A DNA stretch of 64,000 nucleotides from Cacajao melanocephalus (Eukaryota; Chordata; Mammalia; Primates; Pitheciidae), in the NCBI GenBank assembly GCA_963573385.1, contig CAUYLG010048326.1, positions 47,841 through 111,840 on the forward strand, read 5' to 3'. This document shows, piece by piece, positions 1 through 15,220 of this stretch; the stretch's first letter is position 1; every line of letters begins with the position of its first letter. The notes beneath the pieces are model-generated. The model was given only the letters and a program-made list of their open reading frames with translations. It had not been told where the DNA came from and did not search any database. The translations under genes were made by a program, and so were the position numbers.

Positions 1-139
1 ATGGCTGAACATAAATATGTACATATTTATATATTCATAAATACATACATATTTATACATTCATAGATATATATTCATCATGTATGTATACTACATATTC
101 ATTATCCATTCATCTATTCATCCATTCATAAACGTGTAT
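1..139. repeat. AT-rich degenerate tandem repeat
   Basis: Imperfect repetition of units built from tacat, attcat and atccattcat gives a low-complexity AT-rich tract. It runs straight into L1-derived sequence on its right side and has no coding content. Confidence 0.6.
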
Positions 140-790
140 GTTAATTCCTTATCTTAACTATTGTGAATAGTGATGCAATAAATGTGGAAGTGCAGATATA
201 TCATTGACATACCAATTTCTTTCCTTTGGATATATATCCAGAAGTGGGATTTATGGAACTTATGGTATTTCTATTTTAGTTTATTTGAGGAGTCGCCATA
301 CTGTTTTGCCTAATGGTTGTACTAATTTGCATTGTTATGGGTGTAAGAGTTTTCTTTTCTTCACATCCTCACCAGCATTTGTAATTTTTTGTCTATTTTT
401 TAATTTTTAATTTTTGTGTGTACATAGTGTTTATATGTATGGAGTTTATATTAATAGAATATTTTGATACAGTCATACAATGTGTAATAATCACAATCAG
501 GTAAATGAGGTTGTCATAATCTCAAACATTTATCTTTTGTATTATAAACAATCCAATTATACTCTTTTGGTAATTTAAATTATTGTTGACTGTAGTCGCC
601 CTGCTGTGCTATCAAATACCAGATATTATTCATTGTTTTTAACTTGATAGTAGCCATTTTAAGTAGCTACTATCATTGTGATTTTGATTTGCAATTTTTT
701 TTGATGATTACAATGGTGAATATTTTTTCATATACCTGTTTTCCATTTGCATGTCTTTTTTTGAGAAATGTCTGTTCAAATAATTTGTCC
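140..790 (-). mobile_element. LINE-1 3' end fragment, antisense
   Basis: Read on the minus strand this matches the 3' end of L1 ORF2 and its 3' UTR. On the plus strand the recognisable landmarks are ttgtgaatagtgatgcaata, tatatatccagaagtggga and a block around 460-540 (attttgatacagtcatacaa) typical of older primate/mammalian L1 3' ends. The 68-codon plus-strand open frame at 204-410 is the shadow of this antisense repeat. At least two fragments may be joined near 425. Confidence 0.75.
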
Positions 791-2990
791 ATTTTTAAAT
801 AATTTCAACTTTTATTTTTGATTCTGGTGGGTACATGGACAGATTTGTTACATGGATATATTGCATGATGCTGAGGTTTGGAATATGAATGATCTTGTCA
901 CACAGGTAGTGAGCATAGTACTCAATAGTTAGTTTTTCAACCCTTGTCCCCACTCCCTCCCTCTCCTCTCTGTTAGTCTGTAGTGGCTATTGTTGTCTTT
1001 ATGTCCATGGGTACCCAATGTTTAGCTGCCACTTATAAGTGAGAACACGCAATCTGTTCCTGTATTAATTTGGTTAGGATAATAGCCTACAGCAGCATCC
1101 ATACTGCTGCAAAGGGCATGATTTCATTCCTTTTTATGGCTGTGTAGTATTCCATGGTGTATATGCACCATCCTTTCTTTATCCAATCCACCATTGATGG
1201 AATCCACCTAGGCTGATTCCATGTTGTTGTTATTGTGAATAGTGCTGCAATAAACATGTGTGCATGTATTGTTTTGGTAAAATGTTTTATTCTCTTTGCC
1301 TTTGCCCATTTTTAATAAGATCATTTTTATTATTTATTGTTTGCTGTGGTTGAGTGGTTTAAATTCCTTATAGATCCTGAATGTCAATCCTTTGTTATAT
1401 GGCTAGTTTGCAAATATTTTATCTCATTCTGTAGGATATCTCTTCACTATTGATTATTTTATTTGTTATAAAAAAAGTTTTTTAACTTAACATGATCTCA
1501 TTTGTTTATTGTTGCTTTTTTTACTTGTGCTTTTGAGATCTAGCCAAAAAATGTTTGCTCAGACTTATGTCCTGAAGCATTTCTCCTATATTTTCTTCTA
1601 GTAGTTTCACAGTTTCTTACATTTAATATTTAATCTATTTTTATTTTATTTTTATATGTGGTGAGAGATGGAAGTCTAGTTTTGCTTTTTTAGCATATGA
1701 ATATTCCATTTTCCCAGAAAAATTTATTGAAGAGACTGTCCTTTACCCAATGTATATTCTTGGAGCTCTTGCCAAAAATCTATTGGCTATAAATGCCATG
1801 GGCTTATTTCTGGGTTCTTTATTCTGTTCCATTGGTCTATATGTCTATTTTTATGTCAGCACCACACTATTTTGGTTACTGTAGATTGGTAGTGCATTTT
1901 GAAATCAGGTATTTTGATGCCTCCAGCTTTGTTTTTTTGGCTGAAGATTTGCTTTAGCTGTTTGGAGTCTTTGTGGTTCTATACAAATTTTAGGATTTTT
2001 CTAAAATTTCTGTTAAGAATGTCATTGATATTATTATAGCAATGGCATTGAATCTGTAGATTGCTGTAGGTAGAATGAACATTTTAACAATATTAATTCT
2101 TTCAATCCGTGAACATGAAATATCTCTGAACTTTTTGTGCTCACTTCAGTTTCTTTCATCAGTGTTTTATAGCTTTCATTATAGATATCTTTCATCTCTT
2201 TGGTTAAATTTATTCCTAGATATTTATTTTATTTTATTACTTGTAGCTATTGTAAATGTGATTATATTCTTGATTTCTTTGTCAGCTTGTTTGTTATTGG
2301 AGTATAAAACACTACTTAATTTTGAATGTTTATTTTGTACCCAGGAACTTTACTACATTTGTCATTCCTAACAGTTTTTTGATGAAGTCTTTAAATTTTT
2401 CTAAATATAGTATGCTACATGTAAACAGCCGCAATTTGACTTCCTCCTTTCTAATTTGGATGCACTTTATTCCCTTCCCTTGCTTAATTTCTCTGGCTGA
2501 TAGTTGGATTCTTATGTTGAATAAAACAAGTGAAAGTGGGCATCCTTCCCTTGTTTCAGATACTAGAGAAAAAGTTTTTATCTTTTCTCCATTTGGTATT
2601 ATGTTAGCTGTGGATTTGTCATGTATGACCTTTATTGTTTTAAGGTATGTTTCTTCTATACCTAATTTGTTGAGAGTTTCATCAGAAAGTGTTATTAAAT
2701 TTTATCAAATACTTTTACTGTGTCTATTAAGATAATCATCCGGTTTTTGTCTTTCATTCTATTGGTGCAATTTATCATCTTTATTGTTTTGCATATGTTG
2801 AATCATTCTTGCATTCTTGGAATAAATTCTACTTGATCATAGTATATAATCTTTGTTATAAACCATTGGATTGGCTTTGCTAATATTTTGTTGAGAACAT
2901 TTGCATCTATATTCATCATGAATATTGGGATGTAGTTTTCTTTTTTTGTGTCCTCTCTGGTTTTGGTATGAGGATAATGCTAGCCTGGTA
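791..2990 (-). mobile_element. LINE-1, 3' half, antisense
   Basis: A long antisense L1 copy. From left to right it carries the 3' UTR landmark cttataagtgagaacacgca, the ttccatggtgtatatg block, and then ORF2 sequence up to about 2990. The degree of divergence suggests an L1PB/L1MA-age element. The plus-strand open frames at 2075-2371 and 2322-2735 are antisense to ORF2 and are not genes. No intact ORF2 remains. Confidence 0.85.
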
Positions 2991-3109
2991 AAACCAGTCA
3001 AAACATTTTTCCAAAGTTTCTTAGGTTAGCACATTTTTCCCCACCCCTTTCACTGATCTGTCATACATATGTAATACAGCTAGATCCTTTCATCATAGTC
3101 TGTATTCTA

Positions 3110-3760
3110 TCCTGGAATCTCCCAAATGTCTTAATGTATACACTAGGCTTCAATGTTTATGTTCTAAAGTTCTTTGAGTTTTGATAATCACAGAGGGTCA
3201 TGTATCCCTCACTGTAGTACAATAAAGATTAGTCTCACCACCCTAAAACATTTTGTGCTTACTCTTATCAAACACTTTCCTATCTCCTTACCCCTGACAA
3301 TCTACCTATTTTTCATCCCTGTAGTTTTGCCTTTTCCAAACATCATATGAGTAGAATTTTACATCATGTAGCTTTTTAAATGTTTTTTCTTTTGCTTAGT
3401 AAAATGTATTTTACATTCATTTATATGTTTTCATGAAGTAATACTTCATAAATTCACAATATTTTATCATATGGATGTCCTACAGTTTGCTTATACATTC
3501 AGTTAGTGAAGATATGTTGGTTGCTTCCGATTTTTAATGATTATGAATAAAATTTCTATAAACATTCTCATGCAGGGTCTTGTTTGGAAATACATTTTAT
3601 ATCAGCTGGGTAAATACCTGAGAAAACAATTTCTGGGTTATATGGTAAGTGTCTGCTTAGCTTTATAAGAAATTGCAAAACTGTCTTCTGAGTGACTGTA
3701 TTATTTTGTGTTTTTACCGGCAATGAGTGAGAATTCCTACAAGTATTAAAATATATACTC
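3110..3760 (-). mobile_element. Old LINE-1 (L1M) 3' fragment, antisense
   Basis: The stretch from 3130 (tacactaggcttcaatgttt) through 3745 follows the antisense order of an old L1M 3' region: a tttgccttttccaaacatca block, a ggatgtcctacagtttgctt block, the ggttgcttcc block, then gggtaaatacctgag and aaactgtcttctgagtg. It is highly diverged and non-coding. Confidence 0.7.
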
Positions 3761-6025
3761 TAAAAATTTTTTTAACATATTACAGTAGGTGAGAGGGACC
3801 AGTAATGTGTGCTGACATAAGAATATCAGGATAAATTATCTGAAAAAGATAAGAAATTTGGGATATAGAGCAATCTTTATTAACCATCTTGATGAACATG
3901 TAACTGAAACATTGACAGTAACATTATTATTTATTAATATTACATAATGAGTCAAGTTCAAGTGTATTCGGCAGTTTCTCCGTGAGGAAATATCTTTCCC
4001 ATTATTTAAAATGTCTTCCTATGTATTTTGACTGTGGATATAAACTAGGACATTGTTTAGCTTAGAAGTCTAAATATCTTAGTGATATTTAAAGAGAAGA
4101 TTATTTTAACATACAATAATTCTAAAATGTTTTATAGAACATGACTAATATCATTTAGATTACGATTTGAGCACTTTTATTTTTATCAAATACTTAAAAT
4201 CTAATTACAAATTTCTGTAGTTTTTTTTTTTATTACTCTATTCTCACCTTTGGTCGACACATTTTTAAAAATTATTAAATAGTAACTTTGCTCTATCAGA
4301 TGCAAAAAGCCTAAAAATATGTGACTTAGAAGGTGTAATATGTATTTATTATTAATTATAGTTTATGGTTGAGTGAAAACTCAGTTTTAATCTTTATTTT
4401 ATATAAATTTCTGCAAGCATTAGTTTATCTTTCCATCTTATAATATCTAAATATTTTTTACAATATACTTTGGATCAATTCAGCATTTCTACACTATATT
4501 TTGGTTATCTTTTACTATAAATGTAGACAATAGGCCATATAGAAGATGAGGCTAAAATTTTGCTGATTTGCTCACATATGAGATTCATAATGGTAGAAAT
4601 CTTAACCAATATTATTTTTCAGTGTATTCTAGGCATATAGTAAACAATTTTACACATACTAAGCTATCAATGAGTATTTACTGATTAAGAAAAGAGGAAA
4701 TAATTCTGGAATTCTTGTCTATTAAATGCCATTAAATTCTTTTTTCCTCACTGCTACAACTACTAAGAAAAAGCTAGTTTATTTAAAATAAAGGTTTTTA
4801 TATTCTTAGATAAATAAAAATTTTTCAACAAAGAGAAGAAACGACTGTGTGTCATTTAAACTATCATTTATATATTAATTTTCCTATTTACCAGGAATTA
4901 TGCTTCTTGTGGGGAGAAGAGATGAAAAAAATAGCATGTGAGTTAGGCAGCTTATTGCTTAGTGATTAATGTATGAAAGTAACATTGTTAAGAGAAAGCA
5001 GTGTTATAAAATTAACTTTAAGAAAGAAAGGGTTAAAAAATGATAGGAAAATCCAGAAATCAAAGAAAATGGTAATAATAAATGAACTTTGTTGTATCAG
5101 AAATAATTTTTGTTCCTTGATAAATCTCAGCTTCAATTACTTTTATTCAAGTTATAAAGAAGTATGGTACAGATACAGTCATAGTGAAAATAAACTATGT
5201 ATTGGCTCTCTAAAAGGTTTCTATGCCCTCAGAAGTTGATAACTGGAGTTAAAATAATCCCACACAAAATGTTTATTGCATTTTTAATTGTTATAAAGGT
5301 TTGTCTTCGCATAAGACGTCCTATAACTATGTAATTCTTAATGATTTAGTGCATAATTTTATCCATTTATAGTACCTTTGGCATATCCATCTATAATAAC
5401 TATATCCATCTGTAATAATCATTATTTTGGGTAAGTTAATGAATATTTATTAAAACAAGAAGATCAACAATATTTGAAATGATTGTTTCTAATTACAAGG
5501 TAGTTGAAAACTGAAAAGGTTTATTTATTTATTGAAAAAATATGGTTTGTGTTTAATTCATATTTGTGGCTTTTATGAAGTCTTCACTGATAACAGCTTT
5601 ACTTCTCTTCATAGTCTATTAAAAAGTCATTTTAATTTATCAAAAATTTCTTGAGAGTTATTTTTCAGCTCTTTGCTAGAAATGAAACATCTTACTTCTA
5701 ATTACCATATACCAGGGTGCCCTGCCTGCAGATGCTATTTTCTGGCTATTCTGAACCATGCAGCAACTTTGAAGTTCTTTGTTGTTTCTTTGATGCAGTG
5801 TCATTACATGCAGTGGTGCTATTTTAGTTCCCCGTACAGCTTTTATTTGCCCACTATTGTTTATTTCTGGGAATTGTCCAGTCCAGAGGAAATGAATCTT
5901 AAAAATTACCTTATGTATTGTAAAAACAGGTAGCCATAACATAGAGTGAAATTCCAGACATTGAAAGCATTGTTTTATAAATTGTGACAAATACATGCAT
6001 TCATATGACCATCAAGATTTAGACT
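3761..6025. other. Unclassified AT-rich DNA
   Basis: No repeat family or gene was recognised. Overlapping open frames on both strands at 5673-5996 lie in a patch of more ordinary base composition, but show no codon signature, promoter or convincing domain. The 88-codon open frame at 4973-5239 is AT-driven and looks like chance. Confidence 0.5.
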
Positions 6026-6029
6026 ATTT

Positions 6030-7850
6030 TGAATAGAAGTGGTGAAGTTGGGTGAATCTTGTCTTGATCCTGGAGGCCCTACCTATAGCAACAGACAAAA
6101 GAAATAAATAAAAGCCATCCAAAAATTTTTAAAAGGAAATCAAACTATCTCACTTTGCTGATGCTATGATCTTACACATAGAGAATTCTTAAAGACTCCT
6201 CCAAAAGACTCCTAGATTTGATAAATGACTTCAGTAAAAAATTTCAGATACAAAATCAACACACAAATATTATAGTAGCATTTCTGTACACTAACAGTGA
6301 TCAAGCTGAGAACCAAATCAAGAACTCAATCACGTTTACAATAGCTACATAAAAAATACCCAGAAAAACATTTAACTAAGGAGGTGAAAGAGCTCTACAA
6401 AAAGAACTACAAAACACTGTATATGTTTGTAGATGACACAAACAAATGGAAAAACATCCTATGCTCATAGATTGGAATAATCAATGTCATTAAAATGACC
6501 ACACTGCCCAAAGCAATCTACACATTCAGCACAATCCCTATAAAAATACCAATGTTATTTTTCACTGAATTAGAAAAAATAAAAAAATTCTAAAATTCAC
6601 ATCGAACTGAAAGAAAAAGAGACCAAATAGCCAAAACGATCCTCAGCAAAAAGGACAAAACTGGAGGCATCACATTACCTGAATTCAAATTATACTGCAG
6701 GGCAACAGTAACCAAAAGAGCTTGTTATTAGTATAAGCACAGATATATAGATCAATAGAATAGGATAGAGAACTCATAAATAAAGCCACACATCTAAGAC
6801 CAACTGATCTTTCACAAAGTCAACAAAAATATACACCGAGGAAGGAAATGCTCTTTGATACATGGTGCAGAAAAATTGGATAGCCATAAGCAGTGGAATG
6901 AAACAGAACTCCTATGTCACTCTATACAAAAATTCACTCAAGGTAGAAGAAAAACTTAAACATAAGATATGAAATTATAAAAATACTAGAAGAAAACCTA
7001 GGAAAAACTCTTCTGGACATTGGCCCAGGCAAAGAGCTTATGACTAAGTCCTCAAAAGCAAACACAATAAAAAACAAAAATAGTCAAATGGAACTTCATT
7101 ATACCAGAAAGCTTCTGCACTGAAAAATAATTACAAGAGTAAATGGACAACTGTAGAAGTGGATACAATATTTGCAAAGCATTGATCTGACAAATGGGCT
7201 AATTTCCAAAATCTCTGAAGAACTCAAAACACTCAATGATACAAAAATCAAAGGAAAAACTACTAAAAAGTGAGTAAAGGACATGAACACACAATTTTCA
7301 GAAGAAAATAAACAACCAGCCAACAAACATGAAAAATGTTGAACATCATTAATCATCAGATAAATGCAACTTAAAACAATAAGATACAATTTTACATGAG
7401 TCAGAGTGGCTATTACTTAAAAGTGAAAAAAATATATATATGCTGGCAAGGATGTGGAGAAAAGGAAATATTTATTCACTGTTGGTAGGAATGTAAATTA
7501 ATATAACTTCTATAAAAATCAGTATGGAAATTTCCAAAGAACTAAAAATAGAGCTACCATTCAGTCCAGCAATCTCTCTATGAGATATTTACCTAAGGGA
7601 AAGAAATGATTATGTCAAAAAGGCACTTGCACTTATATGTTATCACAGCACTCTTCAAAATAGCAATGCCATGGAATGAACCTAAGTGTTTATTAATGAT
7701 GATTGGATAAAGCTTGAAAGTTATCTGTTGGGCACAATGTTCACTATTCAGGTGATGGTTACATTAAACGCCAAGACTGTACCACTATGCAATATATACA
7801 TCTAAGAAATTTGAACTTTTACCCCCAAGTCTATTTTTAAAAGATTTAGA
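6030..7850 (+). mobile_element. LINE-1 3' half (ORF2 remnant and 3' end), sense
   Basis: Sense L1 ORF2 is recognisable from about 6100 (the tttgctgatgctatgatctt region of reverse transcriptase) through 6640-6700 (aaactggaggcatcacatta, which encodes the GGI-LPDFK motif) to the 3' end near 7740-7850 (ggtgatggttacatta, ttttacccccaagtct). It is crowded with stops and frameshifts. The minus-strand open frame at 7099-7389 is its shadow. The reverse-transcriptase half upstream is missing. Confidence 0.85.
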
Positions 7851-7854
7851 CTAC

Positions 7855-9840
<1,986 letters not shown>

Positions 9841-9849
9841 ATATTCAAT

Positions 9850-10690
9850 AAAATACTCACATTTTAAATGTATTTCAATAAGTTTTGATAAATTTACTAC
9901 AACCATAATAAAAGTATAAAACATTTTTATCTTCCCAAAAGGATTTTTAGTATCTTCTTTCTTTCAATACTTCAACTCCTAGTTACAAGCAACCACTAAT
10001 GTGATTTCTGATACGTTAGATTATTATTTCCTTCTTTAGCTTTACAGAAATGAAATCATACAACATATGCTCTTTTGTGTTGACTTGCTTTACTCAGCAT
10101 GATGTTTTTGAGGTAACTCCATGTTGTTGTGGATAACAGCCATTTTATTTCTGAGTAATATCCCACTACATAAATCTCAATGTTTCTGGTTGTTCATTCA
10201 CTTGTTGCTCTTGATGTAGGTTGTTCCTAGTTTGGGCTATTATGGATATATTAATATTTGCTATGAACATTCACATACAAGGTTGTGTTCACATTTTTTC
10301 ATTTCCTTTGGCTGATATTTAGGAGTAGAATGGCTGGGTCCTATGGTAAGTATATGTTTAATTATATAAGGAAAGATAGCACTTCTAAAATGGTTATGTT
10401 ATTTTACATTTTTACCTGAAATGCATGAAAGTTCTTACTTCACATCTTTATCTTAGTAATATCAAAGTTCTTAATTTTTCTAATGAGGTCTTTCATTGAG
10501 ATTTCAAATGTGCAATTCTCTGGTGAGTTACGATGTTGAATATTGATTGCTATGCTCATATCCATTCTATAACTTCCTCTGTTAGGTGTCTTTTTAAATA
10601 CTATGTTAAGTGTTTGGATTATTTATTGCTGGCCATTGATATGTAGGCCCTATATGTCCTGGCGATAAAACTTTTGTCAATTATAAAAAT
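9850..10690 (-). mobile_element. Old LINE-1 (L1M) 3' fragment, antisense
   Basis: A second antisense L1M 3' segment, with landmarks gaaatgaaatcatacaac (10048), tactcagcatgatgttttt (10092), ttcctagtttgggctatt (10226) and gtagaatggctgggtcctat (10325). Because the same landmark (actcagcatgatg) also occurs at 8046, this is a separate copy and not a continuation of the preceding one. Confidence 0.7.
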
Positions 10691-12236
10691 TGAAAATATT
10701 TTATTGTAAATATAGTATTACAAATGTCATATAAAATTATTATGTTGTGTATGGTAAATGTTACTCAAACACATGTATTTGGAAATATTGTTTGATTCTA
10801 GAAATTGTCTGGTCCAAATGATCTGAACCTTAGCCAGTGACTTTTAAATAATGGTAGTCAAATTACCAGAAGACAAAGAATGGTACTGGTAAAGCTTGTT
10901 GGTAGTGCCTGTCTATCATCCTTCTAAGATATATCTTCTCCACAATTTTTCATGTCATTTCTTACAGTTATGCTTTACTGGCTATTATAGTAAATATGGA
11001 AATTCCATATTTATCTCTAGATGTGATTACATTAGATAACTACACATCTCTGAAAGATTGGTGAAACCCATCCAAGACTTACTCTTACATTTGGCTTTTT
11101 GGGTATTTCATACTTAGCTGTTTCCAATTTTCCCAGCAAAATGTTGGCTTAAACACAAAATACCATCTTGTACATTGTATTTGAATTTCAAAGTAATTTT
11201 TTCATAAAAGATTCTATTTGATCAAATATTATATTTAATAACAAGAGGTAGTATTCCTTGTATATTCCTAAAAGACAGTCTCAATTTTTATTTGTGTGGA
11301 ATATCAAAATTTTGAACAAAAAAATGAAAAGAATATACTTCTTTATTTTTCCCTAAGAGATCTTACTGCAATTTAACATTAAATAATAAAAATAATTTCT
11401 TTCTGTTAGGTCATTTCAGATTTTGGGATCAATACACGTACATGCCATTCTGCTTAACAATTATCCATTGTGTTCATTATGATTCAACCATAAGCCTTTT
11501 TAATGCCTTGCTGAAATTCAGATATGCTGCCTATACCATTTTCTTCATTTATGAGATTGTAAACTTATCAAAGGAAAAATTAATTGGACTGAACTCAATT
11601 TATGTGTAATAAACTAATCTGTCTTACAATTATTTTTCTCACAATTAACAAAATAATACTTTACAATTTGGTCTTAGATAAATATCAACTTTTCCACTGT
11701 CCAGTTTATGCAGTTTTAAAATTAAACCCTCTTCTTGAGTTTACCTAAAATCTTGTAGTAATTCCACTCTTTCCAGTTAGAGGTTTATCTGTCTTTACAA
11801 CTGAAACAGAATTTTCACAGTAGAAATAAAGAAGTGAAAAAAAATATCTTATGATGCCATTCTCAGTCAAGATCAGTGGTTAACTTTGGTACTAGCTGGT
11901 GTTAAAATTTTCAGTATTTTTCAGTATTACTTTATACATTTCAAGTATTTTTCAAACAGTTTTGATTAAACTTCTTTGTAGTCATTTTATGATGTATATT
12001 GCTAAGAGGAATGGTTTATTCCCATTATATTTTCTAATTGTTTATTTCTGACATGTAGATTGCTGCTTATTGTATATTTATTATATATTTGGCCTATTTA
12101 CTAAACTTTAATTTGTAATTTTCTTTAGGTTTCTTTAGATAAGTGTCATAAATAAAATGTGATTAGATTTAATTTTTTGACCCAATGTATGAAGCTTCAT
12201 CTTTTAATAACACTTAAGCCCACTTATAGGTATAAT
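10691..12236. other. Unclassified AT-rich DNA
   Basis: No repeat family, gene or RNA structure was recognised. Open frames are short and AT-driven. Confidence 0.5.
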
Positions 12237-12360
12237 TTTCCTTCCTTCCTTCCTTCCTTCCTTCCTTCCTTCCTTCCTTCCTTCCTTCCTTCCTTCCTTC
12301 CTTCCTTCCCTCCTTCCTTCCTTCCTTCCTTCTTTCCTTCCTTTCTTCCTTCCTTCCTTC
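12237..12360. repeat. (CTTC)n microsatellite
   Basis: About 31 tetranucleotide units of cttc, nearly perfect in the first 70 bp and interrupted by single-base variants (ccctc, tcttt) towards the 3' end. The apparent plus-strand serine/proline/phenylalanine-rich open frame at 12159-12371 is produced entirely by this repeat. Confidence 0.97.
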
Positions 12361-12850
12361 ATGTTGTTTGATTTTAAATGTTGATGTTTAGGCCATTTGT
12401 TTAAATCTGATCATATGTGGTGAGTCTTGGATTTTTTTCTCTGTATTTAGAACAATTTGTTTTCTCATCTGAGATAGATAGAGGGCTGACAACTTTGTGC
12501 CCTTTACATTGTTCCATATCTTGATAAAATTATGTTGCAGGAGGCAGGGTGGCAGGTGGAAAGAGCTTAGAAATTTGGAATGTAAACTAATAAGCACTGC
12601 TCCTGTTCTCTTCTCTCAGGCATTTTTAAAATGCTCTGGTCATAAGGATATACTCTATCTTGTTTAGAGAGGTATAATAATACTGAGACTTTTGGACAGT
12701 GGGATAGTTCCTTAATCCAATATATAGTCATTCAGTTTCAATTCTGTTAGACTTGTTTACCTTCCATATTTCATCAGTTTCTCCCTGACAATTATTTCTT
12801 GTCATTTTCTCAAATAAAATAAATAACTTTTCTCCTTTCCAAATTCTATA
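12361..12850. other. Unclassified DNA
   Basis: Mixed-composition DNA between a microsatellite and an MLT1-type LTR. Nothing recognisable on either strand. Confidence 0.45.
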
Positions 12851-12851
12851 G

Positions 12852-13340
12852 TCATGGTAGATTGAATAACATCCCATGGAAAATATGCGGCCCTAACTCC
12901 TGGAACCTGTAACTGTTATCTTATTTGGAAAAAGGATCTTTGCAAAGGTGGTTACATTAAAGGTCTAATGATGGGAATGTGTTTGGGATTATCAGTATTG
13001 GTCCTAAATGTCATCACAAGTGTCTTATAAGAGAGAAGCCAAAGAAGTGTTCCCACAGACAAAAGAGGAGAAGATGTGAAGACATGTGAAGATGGAAGCA
13101 TAAACTGAGGTAATACAGCTATGAGCCAAGGAATGCCAGCAGCTAATCTACCAGATGCTAGAAAGGGCAAGGAATTCATGCCCTCTAGACCTTCCGAAGA
13201 CAGTATGGCTTTGCTGACTACCTTAATTTCAGTCTAGTGATAATTGATTCAGACTTTTTGTCTCCAAACCTGTGAGAGAATAAATTTCTTTTGTTTTATG
13301 CCACCAATGTTAATATAGTAGTTCTCAGAATTTTGTTGTC
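12852..13340 (+). mobile_element. MLT1-type MaLR LTR, sense
   Basis: Ancient ERVL-MaLR long terminal repeat. Characteristic blocks occur in order: gaataacatcccatggaaaa, ttatttggaaaaaggatctt, ttgcaaaggtggttaca, cctaaatgtcatcacaagtg, cttataagagagaagcc, gaagatggaagcataaactg and the 3' polyadenylation segment ctgtgagagaataaattt. No internal MaLR sequence adjoins it, so it looks like a solo LTR. The matching plus-strand open frames are chance. Confidence 0.75.
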
Positions 13341-13373
13341 TTATTTATATGGCTTTAGGAAATTGGGGGTGAT

Positions 13374-13731
13374 TGTGTTAGTCAGTTTTCCTGCTGCTGC
13401 TGATAGAGGCATACCTGAGACTTGGCAATTTACAAAAGAAAGAGGTTTAATTGAACTTACAGTTCCATGTGACTGGGGAGGCCTCACAATCATGGCAGAA
13501 GGCAAGGAAGAGCAAGACATGTCTTAACATGAATTGCAGCAGGTGAAAAAACCCTTGTACAGGGAAACTCCCCTTCTTAAAACCATCAGATCTCATGAGA
13601 CTTATTCACTATCATGAGTACAGCATGGGAAAGACCTGCACCCATGATTCAATTATCTCCCACCAGGTCACTCCCATAACATGTGGGAATTCAAGAAAAG
13701 ATTTGGGTGTGGACACAGTCAAACCATATTA
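13374..13731 (-). mobile_element. THE1/MST LTR, left copy (3' LTR of antisense provirus)
   Basis: A 358-bp LTR beginning tgtgttagtcagttttcc and ending aaaccatatta. It carries the reverse complement of the THE1/MST landmarks (ggaggcctcacaatcatgg, aaaaccatcagatctcatga). It is flanked on its outer side by gtgat (13369-13373), which recurs after the right LTR. The open frames at 13291-13527 and 13595-13897 are shadows of it. Confidence 0.93.
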
Positions 13732-15220
13732 TTCCACCCCTGTCCCCTCCCAAATCTCATGTCCTCACATTTCAAAACCAATTATGCCTTCCCAACAGTT
13801 CCCCAAAGTCTTAACTCATTTCAGCATTAACTCAAAAGTCTACAGTCGAGAGTCTCATCTGAGACAAGGCAAGTCTTTTCTGTTTATAAGCCTATAAAAT
13901 CAAAAGCAAATTAGTTACTTCCTAGATATAATTGGGTACAAGCATTGGGTAAATACAATTATTCCAAATGGGAGAAGTTGTCCAAAACAATGGGGCTACA
14001 GGCCCCATGCGAGTTTGAAATCAGGTGGGGCAGTCAAATCTTAAAGCTCCAAAATGATCTTCTTGACTTCATGTCTCACATCCAGGTTACACTGATGCAA
14101 GAGGTGAACTACCATGGCCCTGTGGCTCTGCAAGGTACAACCTTCCTCCTGGCAATTTAATGGGCTGATGTCATGTGTCTGCAGCTTTTCCAGGCACATG
14201 GTGGAAGCTGGCAGTGGATCTACCATTCTGGAGTCTGGAGGACAGTGACCTTTGTCTCACAGCTCAACTAGGCAGTACCTCAATCCCACATTTTCCTTCT
14301 GCACTGCCCTTAGCAGAAGTTCACCATGAGAGCCCCACCCATGCAGCAAACTTCTTCCTGGACATCCAGGCATTTCCGCTACCTAGGCAGAGGCTCCCAA
14401 ACCTCAGTTCTTGATTTCTGTGCCCCCACAGGTTCAACATCATGTGGAAGCTCTCAGGGATCAGATTTTGCACTCTCTGAAGCCATAGCCTGAACTGTAC
14501 CGTGGCCCCTTTTAGTCATGGTTGGAGTGACTGGGACACTGGGCACCAAGTCCCTAGACTGTACACAGCACTGGGACCTTGGGCCTCTGGGCCTGTGATG
14601 GGGGGGGGGGGCTGCCATGAAGACCTCTGACATACCCCGGAGACATTTTCCTCATTGTCTTGGGGATTAACATTTGGCTCTTAATTATGCAAATTTCTGC
14701 TGCTAGTTTGACTATCTCTTCAGAAAATGGGATGTTCTTGTCTATCACATTGTCAGGTTGCAAACTTTCCAAACTTTTATGCTCTGCTTCTCTTATAAAA
14801 ATTAATGCCTTTAGCAGCACCTAAGTCACATTTTTGAAAGCTTTGCTGCTTAGATATTTCTTCCACCAGATACACTAAATCATCTATTTCAAGTTCAAAG
14901 CTCCACAAATCTCTAGGGCAGGGGCAAAATGGCACCAGTCTCTTTGCTAAAACATAACAAGAGTCACCTTTGCTCTAGTTCCCAAGTTTCTCATCTCCAT
15001 CTGAGACCACCTCAGCCTGAATCTTGTTGTTCATATCACTGTCAGCATTTTTGTCAGTCAATCAACAAGTCTCTAGCAACTTCCAAACTTTCCCACATTT
15101 TTTGTCTTCTTCTGAGCCCTTGAAACTGTTCCAACCACTGTCTGTTACCCAGTTCCAAAGTCACTGCAATATTTTTAGGTATCTTTTCAGCAATGCTCCA
15201 CTCTACTGGTACCAATTTAC
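13732..15220 (-). mobile_element. THE1/MST internal region, antisense
   Basis: About 1.5 kb of MaLR internal sequence in reverse orientation, collinear with the known THE1/MST internal region from ctcccaaatctcatgtcctc to the segment beside the 5' LTR. The minus-strand open frame at 14554-14820 is a decayed piece of the internal frame; MaLR elements are non-autonomous and nothing here is intact. A run of 12 G lies at 14600-14611. Next to the right LTR the plus strand reads cactctactggtacca, very like the 3' end of tRNA-Leu, so this is a probable primer-binding site. Confidence 0.9.

Noticed and set aside
2075..2735. Plus-strand frames of 98 and 137 codons
   Set aside because: They are antisense to L1 ORF2 sequence and carry no family signature.
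12159..12371. 70-codon plus-strand frame rich in Ser, Pro and Phe
   Set aside because: It is simply the translation of the CTTC microsatellite.
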